42,752 nucleotides of DNA from Candidatus Yonathbacteria bacterium RIFCSPLOWO2_01_FULL_43_27. Its GTDB lineage: Bacteria; Patescibacteriota; Minisyncoccia; Phycocordibacterales; UBA1550. A program made the position numbers and the translations under genes. The notes below the pieces were generated by a model. The model searched no databases. It was not told the origin of the DNA and was given only the letters and a program-made list of their open reading frames with translations. The stretch covers positions 16,790-59,541 of the forward strand of contig MHUV01000004.1 in assembly GCA_001823545.1 (NCBI GenBank). The letters are read 5' to 3'. How positions within the stretch are numbered: the stretch's first letter is position 1; the number at the start of each line of letters is the position of its first letter. This document shows positions 17,785 to 26,240 of this stretch, piece after piece.

Positions 17785-18389
17785 TATTTCACCCCCTTCA
17801 CTTCGTTGAAGTACCCATCCATTGCTTCGACAACCCTCTTTTTAAGTCCTCCTGCTCCATCGATCGTAAGATCGCGGATCCGTGCAGAAGTTGATGTCTC
17901 CGCCTGTGGCTCGAAGATTATGACTTTATCAACAATCTTCTCGATCTCCGCTTTTTTTGACGTAGGAAAATCCTTTGTCGAGTGAGACATAACGAGAACG
18001 TTTGGACGAATCGCCTTATGTAAGTAATCGATGTCTCTATCCGCCTCTTCGAATGTCCTCAGGGTCAGTATATCGACCGACCGTAAGAAGGCAAGCATCC
18101 TCAGACGCTCACTCTCGGGGACAACTGGCCTATCAGGCCCTTTGCGCTTGCGTGTCAGTTCGTCGGTGTCGACACCGACGATAAGAATATCTCCTTGCTG
18201 CTTTGCAAGCTCGAGATACTTTCCGTGCCCTTCATGAATGAGATCATAGACCCCCTGAGTAAGAACGACTTTGTGACCAAAATCCTGAAGATTTTTTACC
18301 ACTTCCTTGAGATATTCGATGTCGGGGATAAACCTTGCCTCGAACGGTGCACTGGGGGACAAAATGTCCTTTATGCTTCTTTTTGTCAT
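17784..18389 (-). CDS. Cytidylyltransferase-like (RfaE2/TagD fold) enzyme
   Basis: 201 residues. 'KVVLTQGVYDLIHEGHGKYLELA' contains the HxGH nucleotide-binding motif (H52-E-G-H55). 'VVPESERLRML' and the C-terminal TSTSARIRD (an ISTT-R-like site) complete the small nucleotidyltransferase fold. Relatives join CTP or ATP to sugar- or glycerol-phosphates. A Shine-Dalgarno AAGGAGG (complement of 18397-18403) fixes the start. It is translationally coupled to the deaminase gene, whose N-terminal domain looks like a decayed version of the same fold. The substrate is unknown. Confidence 0.8.
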   Translation of the reverse strand: MTKRSIKDILSPSAPFEARFIPDIEYLKEVVKNLQDFGHKVVLTQGVYDLIHEGHGKYLELAKQQGDILIVGVDTDELTRKRKGPDRPVVPESERLRMLAFLRSVDILTLRTFEEADRDIDYLHKAIRPNVLVMSHSTKDFPTSKKAEIEKIVDKVIIFEPQAETSTSARIRDLTIDGAGGLKKRVVEAMDGYFNEVKGVK

Positions 18390-18496
18390 AACAAAACCTC
18401 CTTATAGTTTAGGGTTTGAGTTTTTGAGAACTATATATCTATTTTGATACTACCCCAGCCTCCCAAATATGTAAAGGATGTATGATGTTGCCAATA

Positions 18497-18919
18497 CTAC
18501 TTCCCCGAACTGCCAAAACCACCATCACCACGAGACGTATCCGATAGTTCATCAACAACGACAATGCGCGGACTCTCGATTTTCTGTATGAGCATCTGCG
18601 CAACCTTGTTCCCTGCTTTAATAACATACTCCCGAGAATTAAAATTCCTAATTCCCACTTTCACTTCTCCGCGATACCCCGCATCGATAACACCGCCAAA
18701 TGTTTTTAAACCATGATTAACCGCAAGACCACTCTTGTCCCAAATAAGCCCCGCGTATCCTTCAGGAATTTCCATCGCAATTCCGGTCGAAACAATTGCG
18801 GTTCCTCCGACAGGTACAATAATTTCTTCTGAAGCAAAGAGATCCATGCCAGCATCCATTGCATACGCATACGACGGCACAACAGCTTCAGGGTGTAATT
18901 TTTTAATCTTAATTTCCAT
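18497..18919 (-). CDS. dut: dUTP diphosphatase
   Basis: 140 residues from MEIKIKK; hydrolyses dUTP to dUMP. Motif 1 AMDAGMDLFA, motif 3 'GGVIDAGYRGEVKVGI' and the C-terminal motif 5 RGDGGFGSSG are all present, so the trimeric enzyme should be active. A longer reading frame starts at 18952, but that start abuts the rplK terminator and would run through a TATAAT box (18937-18932). The shorter start is therefore preferred, with a ~5-base leader. It completes the thymidylate set. Confidence 0.93.
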   Translation of the reverse strand: MEIKIKKLHPEAVVPSYAYAMDAGMDLFASEEIIVPVGGTAIVSTGIAMEIPEGYAGLIWDKSGLAVNHGLKTFGGVIDAGYRGEVKVGIRNFNSREYVIKAGNKVAQMLIQKIESPRIVVVDELSDTSRGDGGFGSSGK

Positions 18920-18953
18920 ACTAGTGAGTGTATTATATTCTGAATTGGCCATA

Positions 18954-18985
18954 AAAAAAAGCGTACACTATCGTACGCTTTTTTT
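18954..18985. terminator. Terminator after rplK
   Basis: The stem GCGTAC/GTACGC is extended by A-run/T-run pairing and has a 6-base loop. It works in both directions. Both flanking genes are on the minus strand, so it ends the secE-nusG-rplK unit. Confidence 0.85.
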
Positions 18986-19006
18986 AAATAATTCTAAAAT
19001 GTTGGG

Positions 19007-19426
19007 TTATTTTATCTCAACGCCTGCAGAACGTGCTGAGCCAGCAATGATCTTCATTGCAGCCTCGACATCATTTGCATTCAAATCTTTCATCTTGCGT
19101 TCTGCGATCTCGCGAAGTGCTTCTTTTGAAACAGTTCCTGCGCGTGAACCTTTTTTCCCTGAACCTTTTTCAATACCTGCAGCCTTAAAGAGGAGCGCTG
19201 AAGCAGGAGGAGTTTTGGTTACGAACGTAAAGGTACGATCTTCGTATACCGTCACGACAACAGGTACGATATCCCCCATCTGGTCGCGGGTCAAATCGTT
19301 AAACTTGGTAACGAACTCACCAATATTTACGCCTGCCTGACCAAGGGCTGGTCCCAAAGGAGGTGCTGGGGTTGCTTTACCCGCAGGGACCTGTACTTTT
19401 ATTCTTTTTGTTATTTTCTTTGCCAT
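19007..19426 (-). CDS. rplK: Ribosomal protein uL11
   Basis: 139 residues; binds the GTPase-centre region of 23S rRNA. The signature '[29 protein letters not shown]' and the C-terminal RNA-binding domain ending '[10 protein letters not shown]' are classic. Length is normal. It follows nusG as in most bacteria, but a terminator and dut come next instead of rplA (L1). No Shine-Dalgarno site is visible. Confidence 0.97.
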   Translation of the reverse strand: MAKKITKRIKVQVPAGKATPAPPLGPALGQAGVNIGEFVTKFNDLTRDQMGDIVPVVVTVYEDRTFTFVTKTPPASALLFKAAGIEKGSGKKGSRAGTVSKEALREIAERKMKDLNANDVEAAMKIIAGSARSAGVEIK

Positions 19427-19493
19427 AATATGTTGTTGTGGGGAGTTTACCTTAATTTACAATATTTTTCAAGTCTGCCGTATCCTTCAAAAA

Positions 19494-20039
19494 CTACATC
19501 TTTCTGATCTGCAAGAAATCGAGCTCTACAGGTGTTTCGCGCCCAAACATAGAAATGAGAACTTTTGCACGACCGCGCTCGTTGTCTACTTCTGCAACTT
19601 TACCTTCAAGTTCGTTAAATGGCCCATCGATAATGGTAACCTGATCACCAACCACGAGATCAATAGAGTGCTTAGGCATACTAGCGTTCATTCTCGAGAA
19701 AAGTGTGTCTACTTCTTTCTTATCGAGAGGAACCGGAGTCACACCTGCACCAACAAATCCTGTAACGCGTGGCGTGTTGCGCACTACGTACCATGAATCA
19801 TCCGTAACGATCATTTCCACTAAAATGTACCCAGGGTAAATTTTCTCCTCTGACTCAACGCGCTTCCCTTCACGTACTTTGATTTTCTTTTCCATAGGAA
19901 TAATCACGTTGAAAATCCTATCCTCCATACCGAGGGATTCAATACGCTGTTTCAAATTACGCAATACCGCGTTTTCGTATCCTACATACGTGTGGATCGC
20001 ATACCAATTACGCTCGCCGGTGATCTCTTGTTTTGCCAT
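19494..20039 (-). CDS. nusG: Transcription elongation factor NusG
   Basis: 181 residues. The NGN domain (NWYAIHTYVGYENAVLRNLKQRIE) carries the RNA polymerase-binding surface, including 'YPGYILVEM' and 'VRNTPRVTGFVG'. A C-terminal KOW domain (GDQVTIIDGPFNELEGKVAEVD) contacts NusE/S10 or Rho. Length and order secE-nusG-rplK are as in other bacteria. It starts 23 bases after secE. Confidence 0.97.
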   Translation of the reverse strand: MAKQEITGERNWYAIHTYVGYENAVLRNLKQRIESLGMEDRIFNVIIPMEKKIKVREGKRVESEEKIYPGYILVEMIVTDDSWYVVRNTPRVTGFVGAGVTPVPLDKKEVDTLFSRMNASMPKHSIDLVVGDQVTIIDGPFNELEGKVAEVDNERGRAKVLISMFGRETPVELDFLQIRKM

Positions 20040-20062
20040 ATGATGTGAGTGATTAAATATTT

Positions 20063-20248
20063 TTAATACCCTCCTACAAACTTCTTGATAAGGAATACAA
20101 ACAAACTATCAAATGCGCCGAGATAGAATGAGGTGGCCACCGAAAGCGCAACGGTCAAAATAGTGTACACAATTGCCTGGCTTCGTGTTGGCCACGTAAC
20201 ATGGGTGAGTTCCCCCTTGGTGTCACGCAAATATTGAATAAATGACAT
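20063..20248 (-). CDS. secE: Preprotein translocase subunit SecE
   Basis: 61 residues, the short single-helix form. 'YLRDTKGELTHVTWPTRSQAI' is the conserved amphipathic helix with the WPT motif, followed by one membrane helix. It stabilises SecY. A -10-like TACATT ends 7 bases before the ATG, so the operon mRNA may be leaderless. Confidence 0.93.
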   Translation of the reverse strand: MSFIQYLRDTKGELTHVTWPTRSQAIVYTILTVALSVATSFYLGAFDSLFVFLIKKFVGGY

Positions 20249-20278
20249 AGATAATAATGTATTAATAACCCCGTATCT

Positions 20279-20304
20279 AAAAAACCGCCCCGGAGGGCTT
20301 TTTT
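20279..20304. terminator. Terminator-like hairpin
   Basis: GCCC-CGGA-GGGC is flanked by an A-run and T-run upstream of secE, and can act on both strands. Confidence 0.5.
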
Positions 20305-20364
20305 ATACAATACTCCTTACCAGATGAAATGTCAACCATACAATAACCTTTATACTAAGCAATA

Positions 20365-20397
20365 AAAAAAACGCACCTCGTATTGGTGCGTTTTTTT
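20365..20397. terminator. Terminator after the SIMPL gene
   Basis: The stem ACGCACC/GGTGCGT is extended by A/T runs, has a 7-base loop, and ends in a T-run on the minus strand just past the stop at 20411. Confidence 0.85.
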
Positions 20398-20410
20398 GAG
20401 AGAAAAGTCC

Positions 20411-21211
20411 TTATCTGATCTCGTATGTTACCGTTACGTTTGACGTAATCTTTTCCTGCCCTTGAGGAAGTTCTGGGGTTGGTGCACTAGGAACACTTTC
20501 TCCTCCTTTTGCCGTCGCGGTATCCAAACGATAAATGGGAAAACTCTGTCCTTCAGAAAACGAGACGATGCGAACCAAGGTCACATCGAGATCGCGCGCA
20601 AGTGTTTCTGCTTTCGCACGTGCCTTTTTGATTGCATCACGACGTGCCTCTGCCCTTAAATCGTCCTCCTTATCGATGGCAAAATTTGGCCCTTGCATAT
20701 CCGTAACACCAAGGGTGCCAAGCGTACCTACTACATCGTTGGTCTTATCAAGATCGCGTACGGTAATAGTAACCGATTGAGAAACCTCATACCCTACAAG
20801 AACCTGCTTTCCTGGGCGGTAGGGTGGGCAATTCAAACCAAGACACGAAACGGTGCCCTCCTGAAACTCATACTTAGGGTATGAGCTATAATTCTGGGTC
20901 TTAATATCTTTATCAGCAATATCAAGCTTCTTGATTGCCTCGAGAACTGCTTTCATTTTTGTATTTACTTTACCTTGTGCATCTTTTACCGTTTTTGCTT
21001 CATCGCGCACACTAAAAGTAATGGTAGCGATATCGGGCGATGCAAACACTTCTCCTTCTCCAGAAACAGAGATTGTATTGGTTGCAGAAACTCCGCCACC
21101 AATGAAACGGTAGCTCTTAATCTCGGTTATGATCATCGTAATCACAAACACCGCACTCAAAAGCGCAAGTAGAGAAAGTACTTGATACAGTTGGTTTTTA
21201 TTGTTTTCCAT
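20411..21211 (-). CDS. SIMPL-domain (DUF541) protein, membrane-anchored
   Basis: 266 residues. One N-terminal membrane helix (~10-28) is followed by the SIMPL/DUF541 fold: 'ISVSGEGEVFASPDIATITFSV', 'QNYSSYPKYEF', and a helical stretch 'AEARRDAIKKARAKAETLARDL' typical of the family. Members are periplasmic or outside-facing and are loosely linked to stress and signalling; the biochemical role is unknown. It starts 2 bases after the response regulator stop, so the kinase-regulator-SIMPL set is one operon ending at the terminator 20365-20397. Confidence 0.85.
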   Translation of the reverse strand: MENNKNQLYQVLSLLALLSAVFVITMIITEIKSYRFIGGGVSATNTISVSGEGEVFASPDIATITFSVRDEAKTVKDAQGKVNTKMKAVLEAIKKLDIADKDIKTQNYSSYPKYEFQEGTVSCLGLNCPPYRPGKQVLVGYEVSQSVTITVRDLDKTNDVVGTLGTLGVTDMQGPNFAIDKEDDLRAEARRDAIKKARAKAETLARDLDVTLVRIVSFSEGQSFPIYRLDTATAKGGESVPSAPTPELPQGQEKITSNVTVTYEIR

Positions 21212-21213
21212 AG

Positions 21214-21588
21214 CTATTTTAGGATGTCGTCGACCTGACGTAAGATCGCCTCCATCGAATAATCGGACTTGATAATGTACCCACGAACACCAAGTTCAAC
21301 TCCTTCGCTCATTTTCCCGAGATCTGAAAGTTGGGTTTCCATAATAACAGGAATGTCCTTACCCCAATCCTCAGAACGAAGTTTTTTCAAAAACTCAATA
21401 CCGGTAACCTTAGGCATCATAAGGTCGAGCATAATAAGGTCAGGGTGTTCATTTTTTGCCACTTCAAAACCTTCAGCGCCATCAAAGCACGAAATTACTT
21501 CATATTTCCCCTGTCTACCTGCAACCAATGAGTCGCGGAGAATCTTTGAGAAGATTTTATCATCATCAATGATAAGTATTTTTTTCAT
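21214..21588 (-). CDS. Single-domain response regulator (CheY-like)
   Basis: 124 residues. Acidic pocket D8-D10, phosphoacceptor D55 in MLDLMMP, T85 and K107 (YIIKSD) are all in place. There is no output domain, so it must act by protein contact. It is encoded 50 bases after the hybrid-type kinase gene and is the probable phosphorylation target. Confidence 0.9.
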   Translation of the reverse strand: MKKILIIDDDKIFSKILRDSLVAGRQGKYEVISCFDGAEGFEVAKNEHPDLIMLDLMMPKVTGIEFLKKLRSEDWGKDIPVIMETQLSDLGKMSEGVELGVRGYIIKSDYSMEAILRQVDDILK

Positions 21589-21638
21589 ATGTATACAGCT
21601 ATTATATGCTAGTTCAAAAGAAATACCAAGAAGGCAGA

Positions 21639-23396
21639 CTACGCTAAAGGTAGCGTAAAGTAGAACGTACTTCCACTGCCAGATGCTGAGCGTACACCCA
21701 CCATACCACCATGAGACTCCACAATACCCTTCACAATAACAAGCCCGAGCCCTGTCCCCTCGTGGTTTTGCTGTCGGACACTTGATTCAAATTGCGTAAA
21801 TTTATTCCAAAGTTTGCGCGTGTTCTCTGGTGCAATACCTTCACCCGTGTCACTCACTGAAACAATCAAACTATTATCGAGCATAGGTATCGTCTCGCTT
21901 ATAGTGTCTTTCTTAGACCAAAGTACTCCTGTAGTAATACTCTCGACAGAAACACCATCTTGACGATATGGGGCACATCGAATAGTTACTGTGCCACCCT
22001 TAGGTGTATATTTGAGCGCGTTTGAAACAAGGTTATCAACAACCTGCGAAATTCTTTTTGTATCAAGGAGGATACTCGTGGGTGTTTCTTTTGCAAATTC
22101 ATAATGAAGCAGCACTCCTTTATCTTGAGCGGTAGCACTAAAAAATTTTACTCGCTCTGAAATAATTTCTTTAATATCAAACGGATGTTTATCTACTTCA
22201 AATTTTCCGGCCTCGAGACGTGCAACGTCCAAGAGATCATTCACCAAACTGAGCATCGAAGAAGAACTTTCATAAAGCATCGAGATATATTCTTTGCGCT
22301 CTTCTTTGTTATCAAGCACGTTACCGGTACTCAACATCTCACCAATTTTTTTAATATTCCCTAATGGTGAGCGAAGTTCGTGCACCATCATTGACGTAAA
22401 ATCACTACGCATTTTTTCTGCTTCTTTTTCGTGCGTCATATCATGGAAGATTACCGCACCACCAAGAATTTCTCCTTTTGCAACACCGGTATTTGTTTTA
22501 ACTGGCGTTACGAGTATCTGGTAATACTTATCTCCTAAAAGAATTTCCTCTCCCTTGATTACCTTATCGAGCTTGATTGCTTCTTCGAGTTTTCCTTTGA
22601 TATCAAATGTATTTTTAAGAATATCAATAAAATCAAAAATAGTAGGCACTCCTTCGCGCGCAAAACCAATGATTGTTTTTGCTGCGGGATTCGCAGCGAT
22701 CACACGGTAGTCGCGATCAGTCATCACTACGCCCTCAATCATACTTTCAAGCATTGCGGCTATTTTACCCTGTTCCGTCTTAACCACTTCTTCTAGTTTT
22801 GTGACCGCTTGCGACGCCTGATTGATAATCTTATAGAGAATCTCCATTTCCGCCTCCTTATACAAACCCGCTTTCGTGCTTGCAATAGTGAGTACCCCAA
22901 CCAATTCATCGCCGATGACAAGAGGGATATTAAAATATGACTCAATAGGTTCGGAAAGCACCTCGAGCATCAGCGCGCCGGTAACAATCTCTTCTATTTG
23001 TGTATTTACTAGATCACGCCCCAAAAGTGCGCTCAACGAAGAGAGCATGCGCGTGCGCATATCTTTGATGAATTGTGGTGACACCGAGCGATCAAGATCT
23101 ATTTTGAAAACAATCTTTGATGGTTCGAGGAGCATATACGAAACCGCATTGTACTCCAGAAATTGATTGAGGGATCCTGAGATAACGTCGAGAATTTTTT
23201 TAATATTGAGCGAATATCCTGTGCGGTCTGAAATTTCTTTCAAAATTGCGAGCTCATACAAGCGACGTTTCACTTCCTGCTCCTTCCCCTCCATTCCCTC
23301 ACGCATATGCTTCGTCCACCAATACATAAAAATTCCTACCACAAGGAAGAGCGTTAGGGTAATAGAAATGAAAGGAAGATATTCAGAAGGAGCCAT
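21639..23396 (-). CDS. Sensor histidine kinase (TM-GAF-PAS-HisKA-HATPase)
   Basis: 585 residues from MAPSEYLPF; a start ten codons upstream is possible but less likely. One membrane helix (~8-27) and a coiled linker precede a GAF-like domain (~60-205) and a PAS domain (~212-325, 'MLESMIEGVVMTDRDYRVIAANPAA'). HisKA follows with phospho-acceptor H339 in MVHELRSPLGNI. Then the ATPase domain has N-box 'QVVDNLVSNALKYT', G1 SDTGEGI and G2 GTGLGLVIVKGI. All catalytic motifs are intact. The domain order suggests cytoplasmic sensing rather than an extracellular ligand. Confidence 0.93.
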   Translation of the reverse strand: MAPSEYLPFISITLTLFLVVGIFMYWWTKHMREGMEGKEQEVKRRLYELAILKEISDRTGYSLNIKKILDVISGSLNQFLEYNAVSYMLLEPSKIVFKIDLDRSVSPQFIKDMRTRMLSSLSALLGRDLVNTQIEEIVTGALMLEVLSEPIESYFNIPLVIGDELVGVLTIASTKAGLYKEAEMEILYKIINQASQAVTKLEEVVKTEQGKIAAMLESMIEGVVMTDRDYRVIAANPAAKTIIGFAREGVPTIFDFIDILKNTFDIKGKLEEAIKLDKVIKGEEILLGDKYYQILVTPVKTNTGVAKGEILGGAVIFHDMTHEKEAEKMRSDFTSMMVHELRSPLGNIKKIGEMLSTGNVLDNKEERKEYISMLYESSSSMLSLVNDLLDVARLEAGKFEVDKHPFDIKEIISERVKFFSATAQDKGVLLHYEFAKETPTSILLDTKRISQVVDNLVSNALKYTPKGGTVTIRCAPYRQDGVSVESITTGVLWSKKDTISETIPMLDNSLIVSVSDTGEGIAPENTRKLWNKFTQFESSVRQQNHEGTGLGLVIVKGIVESHGGMVGVRSASGSGSTFYFTLPLA

Positions 23397-23448
23397 AGGA
23401 ATTAGTAACCAACATACGAACGGCAATACTCCTTAAAAACAATGTGTC

Positions 23449-23712
23449 CTAGAGAGATTTTATCTCTGGATACTTGGTAAAAATAGGACCAAGAGCATTT
23501 CTCACAATCTGTCCAGAAAGCTCCACGTATGCATCAATAAGTTTTTTAAGTGCTTGTGCGGGATCACCTTGTACCTCAGCTACTTTTCCATCAACGAAAC
23601 TAATTTCAGTAACTTTTTTTGCGCGCAACAACGCCATTTCAGGACCAAGGATAATACTTTGCTTTGCAATAATTTCAGTCATCACTGCTTTATATTGTTC
23701 AATCTGTTCCAT
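23449..23712 (-). CDS. Small conserved-looking protein of unknown function
   Basis: 87 residues, mostly helical, no Cys, no membrane segment. The ends look like two helices ('YKAVMTEIIAKQSIILGPEMALLRAK' and 'ALKKLIDAYVELSGQIVRNALG') around a short beta-hairpin (VTEISFVDGKVAEVQGD). It lies just upstream of the histidine kinase and downstream of a small membrane protein on the same strand, and may be a sensory partner. No family was recognised. Confidence 0.6.
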   Translation of the reverse strand: MEQIEQYKAVMTEIIAKQSIILGPEMALLRAKKVTEISFVDGKVAEVQGDPAQALKKLIDAYVELSGQIVRNALGPIFTKYPEIKSL

Positions 23713-23738
23713 AGTGTTTTGTATAAAATATAAATAAC

Positions 23739-24062
23739 CTATCCGTTTATCACTTTAAGGAGTTTATTTGCTCCTACACCCATTAACGCAAACCCTGCAA
23801 TATAGAGCGGTCCGTACATAAACGTCAGCGTAGGAAGAAATTCTTGAAACCACACCATATTTGCCATAAAACCAAAGAACACGAAAAGCATTCCTCCACT
23901 GAAATATGCGAGCACGGTACCAAATACTCCCCCACGCATTTTGCGTGAGAGCATTGCCACGGCGATGGTCATCGCAAAAGCAACAATAACCGTGGACCAG
24001 AATGAAAAGTTCTCGAGAACACTAGCGTACACGTCAATATATTCAAAAGTAGTGAGCATCAT
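23739..24062 (-). CDS. Small membrane protein, three helices
   Basis: 107 residues with hydrophobic segments near 20-37, 47-68 and 80-97. No known motif was seen. It starts the minus-strand run leading into the 87-residue protein and the sensor kinase, so an envelope signal-input role is possible but unproven. The start may be either of two adjacent ATG codons (24062 or 24059). Confidence 0.55.
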   Translation of the reverse strand: MMLTTFEYIDVYASVLENFSFWSTVIVAFAMTIAVAMLSRKMRGGVFGTVLAYFSGGMLFVFFGFMANMVWFQEFLPTLTFMYGPLYIAGFALMGVGANKLLKVING

Positions 24063-24148
24063 AACATTGATAATTTATTGGTAAAAGAAACGATGTCATT
24101 AGTATACCACAGCCACAATAAAACAAACGAGAAGAAATGGTACTTTTA

Positions 24149-25465
24149 TTACTCGTTAGTATTCCCCAAGTTCTTTCTTACCGCTTGTTTATACTCCTCT
24201 ACGTACGGCTGATCAAAAGCATTGATATCAAGTAACTGCGCAAGATACATCACCACGCACATCTCGAATTGCATCAACGCACCTATTCCCTGAAGAGAAA
24301 TTTCGGGGAGCTCGATCTCAGAAAAACGAATACCCCGCTTTTGATATACCTCTTTCACCCCTCGGTAAATTATTTCCATTATTTGGCACGGTGCACGACC
24401 AGAAACCCCTGGAACGAGAGAGAGGAGTGCCCGTTCATTTGAAAAAAGATCGTGTCCCCAATGTGAAGAATTTACACGCACAATCGTGCGCGCAAATAGT
24501 GCGGGGTCCGACAGATACAACTGCTCAACAGAATGAAGGTCCGTGGTGCCAATCGATGCAGTTGGTACGATATGGTGCTTGGTGGGTACACCATCTCTTG
24601 TAACATCCTTACCGAGCGATTCGGCAAAAAGTTGACGATACCATTTACCAAAAGATTCTAACTCTGGATGAAAGAGGAGGAGATCAAAAATAACGGCACC
24701 ATCTCTACTTTGCGACACAATGTCGCATGCAACACGAAACGCGTCACTCTCTGCTCCGCGCTCAACACACTCTGTAACAACCTCCCCCGCTCCTTGGATA
24801 AGTTTGTCAGCTTCTATCCCAACCGCAAGAAGTGGGAATACTCCGACAGGAGAAAAAACCGAAAAACGTCCGCCAACAGTTTTAGGAATAGGGAGTAATT
24901 GGACACCCTCTTTCTCCCCCGCGTGCCACAGCGGAGATCCTTCGTCAGTAATATATACCATACGGTCATTTATGGTACCGAGTTTTTTTTCAAGCGCATC
25001 AATGAGAAAAGAAGCGTTGACCATCGTTTCGGTTGTACCTCCTGATTTGCTAATCACGGCAATAATAATCTCATCTTTGGACGCTACTTCCTCAACAATG
25101 ATCCCCGTGAGGTCTCCTAAAAATTCAGGGGAACACGTATCAGCAAAAATCATTTTGGGTAACGAGGGACCATACCCATCAATCGTTCCACACATCGCCT
25201 CATACACTGCTTTCGTGCCAAGATACGAACCTCCAATACCAACCACTACTACATACGAAAGGTTTGGGGTAGAGAGTTTTTCCGCAAGAAGACGCGACTT
25301 TTCAAAAAGTTCATTATCGAAAGGCAAACGCAAAGAGCTCTCAGGGAGCAAGTAACTCCTATCGCTCATTGCACGACGCATGGTTGCAGCATAGTCAGTA
25401 GCGTGAGCACGAAATTCTTCCTGCCCCATAATTGGCGTAAGGTCGTGAGGATTTATGTATTTCAT
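24149..25465 (-). CDS. pgi: Glucose-6-phosphate isomerase
   Basis: 438 residues; interconverts glucose-6-phosphate and fructose-6-phosphate. The SIS-fold sugar-phosphate site is VVVGIGGSYLGTKA (~73-86) and ISKSGGTTET. The family signatures FAESLGKD and GTTDLHSVEQL carry catalytic Glu and His, and the C-terminal 'VEEYKQAVRKNLG' supplies the active-site Lys region. Length matches the short bacterial (Bacillus-like) form. The -10 TAGAAT (25479-25474) with TTACAC upstream (25502-25497) lies 8 bases before the ATG. Confidence 0.95.
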   Translation of the reverse strand: MKYINPHDLTPIMGQEEFRAHATDYAATMRRAMSDRSYLLPESSLRLPFDNELFEKSRLLAEKLSTPNLSYVVVVGIGGSYLGTKAVYEAMCGTIDGYGPSLPKMIFADTCSPEFLGDLTGIIVEEVASKDEIIIAVISKSGGTTETMVNASFLIDALEKKLGTINDRMVYITDEGSPLWHAGEKEGVQLLPIPKTVGGRFSVFSPVGVFPLLAVGIEADKLIQGAGEVVTECVERGAESDAFRVACDIVSQSRDGAVIFDLLLFHPELESFGKWYRQLFAESLGKDVTRDGVPTKHHIVPTASIGTTDLHSVEQLYLSDPALFARTIVRVNSSHWGHDLFSNERALLSLVPGVSGRAPCQIMEIIYRGVKEVYQKRGIRFSEIELPEISLQGIGALMQFEMCVVMYLAQLLDINAFDQPYVEEYKQAVRKNLGNTNE

Positions 25466-25473
25466 ATGGGTAC

Positions 25474-25502
25474 ATTCTACACCAAAAACATCAATTGTGT
25501 AA
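25474..25502 (-). promoter_or_regulatory. pgi promoter, near-leaderless
   Basis: TTACAC (25502-25497), spacer 17, TAGAAT (25479-25474), then 8 bases to the ATG at 25465. Confidence 0.5.
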
Positions 25503-25516
25503 TGTTGTCACGACGG

Positions 25517-25544
25517 TTGCCCTTGACCAACAATTTGCTACAAT
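25517..25544 (+). promoter_or_regulatory. Promoter of the DsbA-like gene, leaderless
   Basis: TTGCCC (25517-25522), spacer 16, extended -10 TGC-TACAAT (25539-25544), then 6 bases to ATG 25551. Confidence 0.65.
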
Positions 25545-25550
25545 GATCCC

Positions 25551-26207
25551 ATGGATACACAAAAAAGAATCGTTATTTGGGCATCAGCAGTATTAATCAT
25601 TGGCATTATTGCCGTAGGGGCGTGGAGTATTGCTACTGGACCCACAACAACACCAATCAATAATAACGGACTTCTTTCAGAAGAGGTGACGGCGAGCGAT
25701 TGGACAAAAGGTGCACAAAACCCCAAAGTTACCCTCGTTGAGTACAGCGACTTCCAATGCCCTGCCTGCGCCGCATATTTTGAGATGGTTGAACAAGCAG
25801 TCACCGAATACGACGACCGCCTATCGTTCACCTACCGACACTTCCCGCTCGCGCAACACAAGAATGCACAGAGTGCGAGCTATGCTTCCGAGGCAGCAGG
25901 AAAACAGGGGAAATTTTGGGAAATGCACAAAATGATTTTTGAGCAACAAGCAGACTGGGCAGAAAAAAACAACGCTTCGGAGATTTTTAAAGGATACGCA
26001 CAAGAACTCAAACTCGACCTCGCACGTTACGCGACAGACGTAGCATCTACTGAGATTAAGGATGCGGTGTCACACGACAGAGATACGGGATTGCGTTCTG
26101 GAGTTGATTCTACTCCTTCGTTTTACCTCAATGGTAAAAAAATGCAGAACCCTCGTAGTTACGATGAACTTAAAGCGCTTATTGAATTTGCGATTGTAAA
26201 TGGCTAA
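25551..26207 (+). CDS. DsbA/thioredoxin-fold disulfide oxidoreductase, membrane-anchored
   Basis: 218 residues. A signal-anchor helix (~7-27) places the domain outside the membrane. The redox motif is C70-P-A-C73 in SDFQCPACAAYF. The cis-proline loop is 'GVDSTPSFYLNGK', as in DsbA/DsbG-type thioredoxin-like domains (Thioredoxin_4). 'YRHFPLAQHKNAQSASYASEAAG' is characteristic of the family. It probably introduces disulfides into exported proteins. A VKOR homologue that could reoxidise it follows 33 bases downstream. Confidence 0.9.
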   Translation: MDTQKRIVIWASAVLIIGIIAVGAWSIATGPTTTPINNNGLLSEEVTASDWTKGAQNPKVTLVEYSDFQCPACAAYFEMVEQAVTEYDDRLSFTYRHFPLAQHKNAQSASYASEAAGKQGKFWEMHKMIFEQQADWAEKNNASEIFKGYAQELKLDLARYATDVASTEIKDAVSHDRDTGLRSGVDSTPSFYLNGKKMQNPRSYDELKALIEFAIVNG

Positions 26208-26240
26208 TCACCAAAATACTTAGTACATATTCTACTCTTT

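Noticed and set aside
18919-18952. Longer dut start at 18952
   Set aside because: It would begin at the edge of the rplK terminator and run through the TATAAT box. MEKIKK-type starts such as MEIKIKK are usual for dUTPase.
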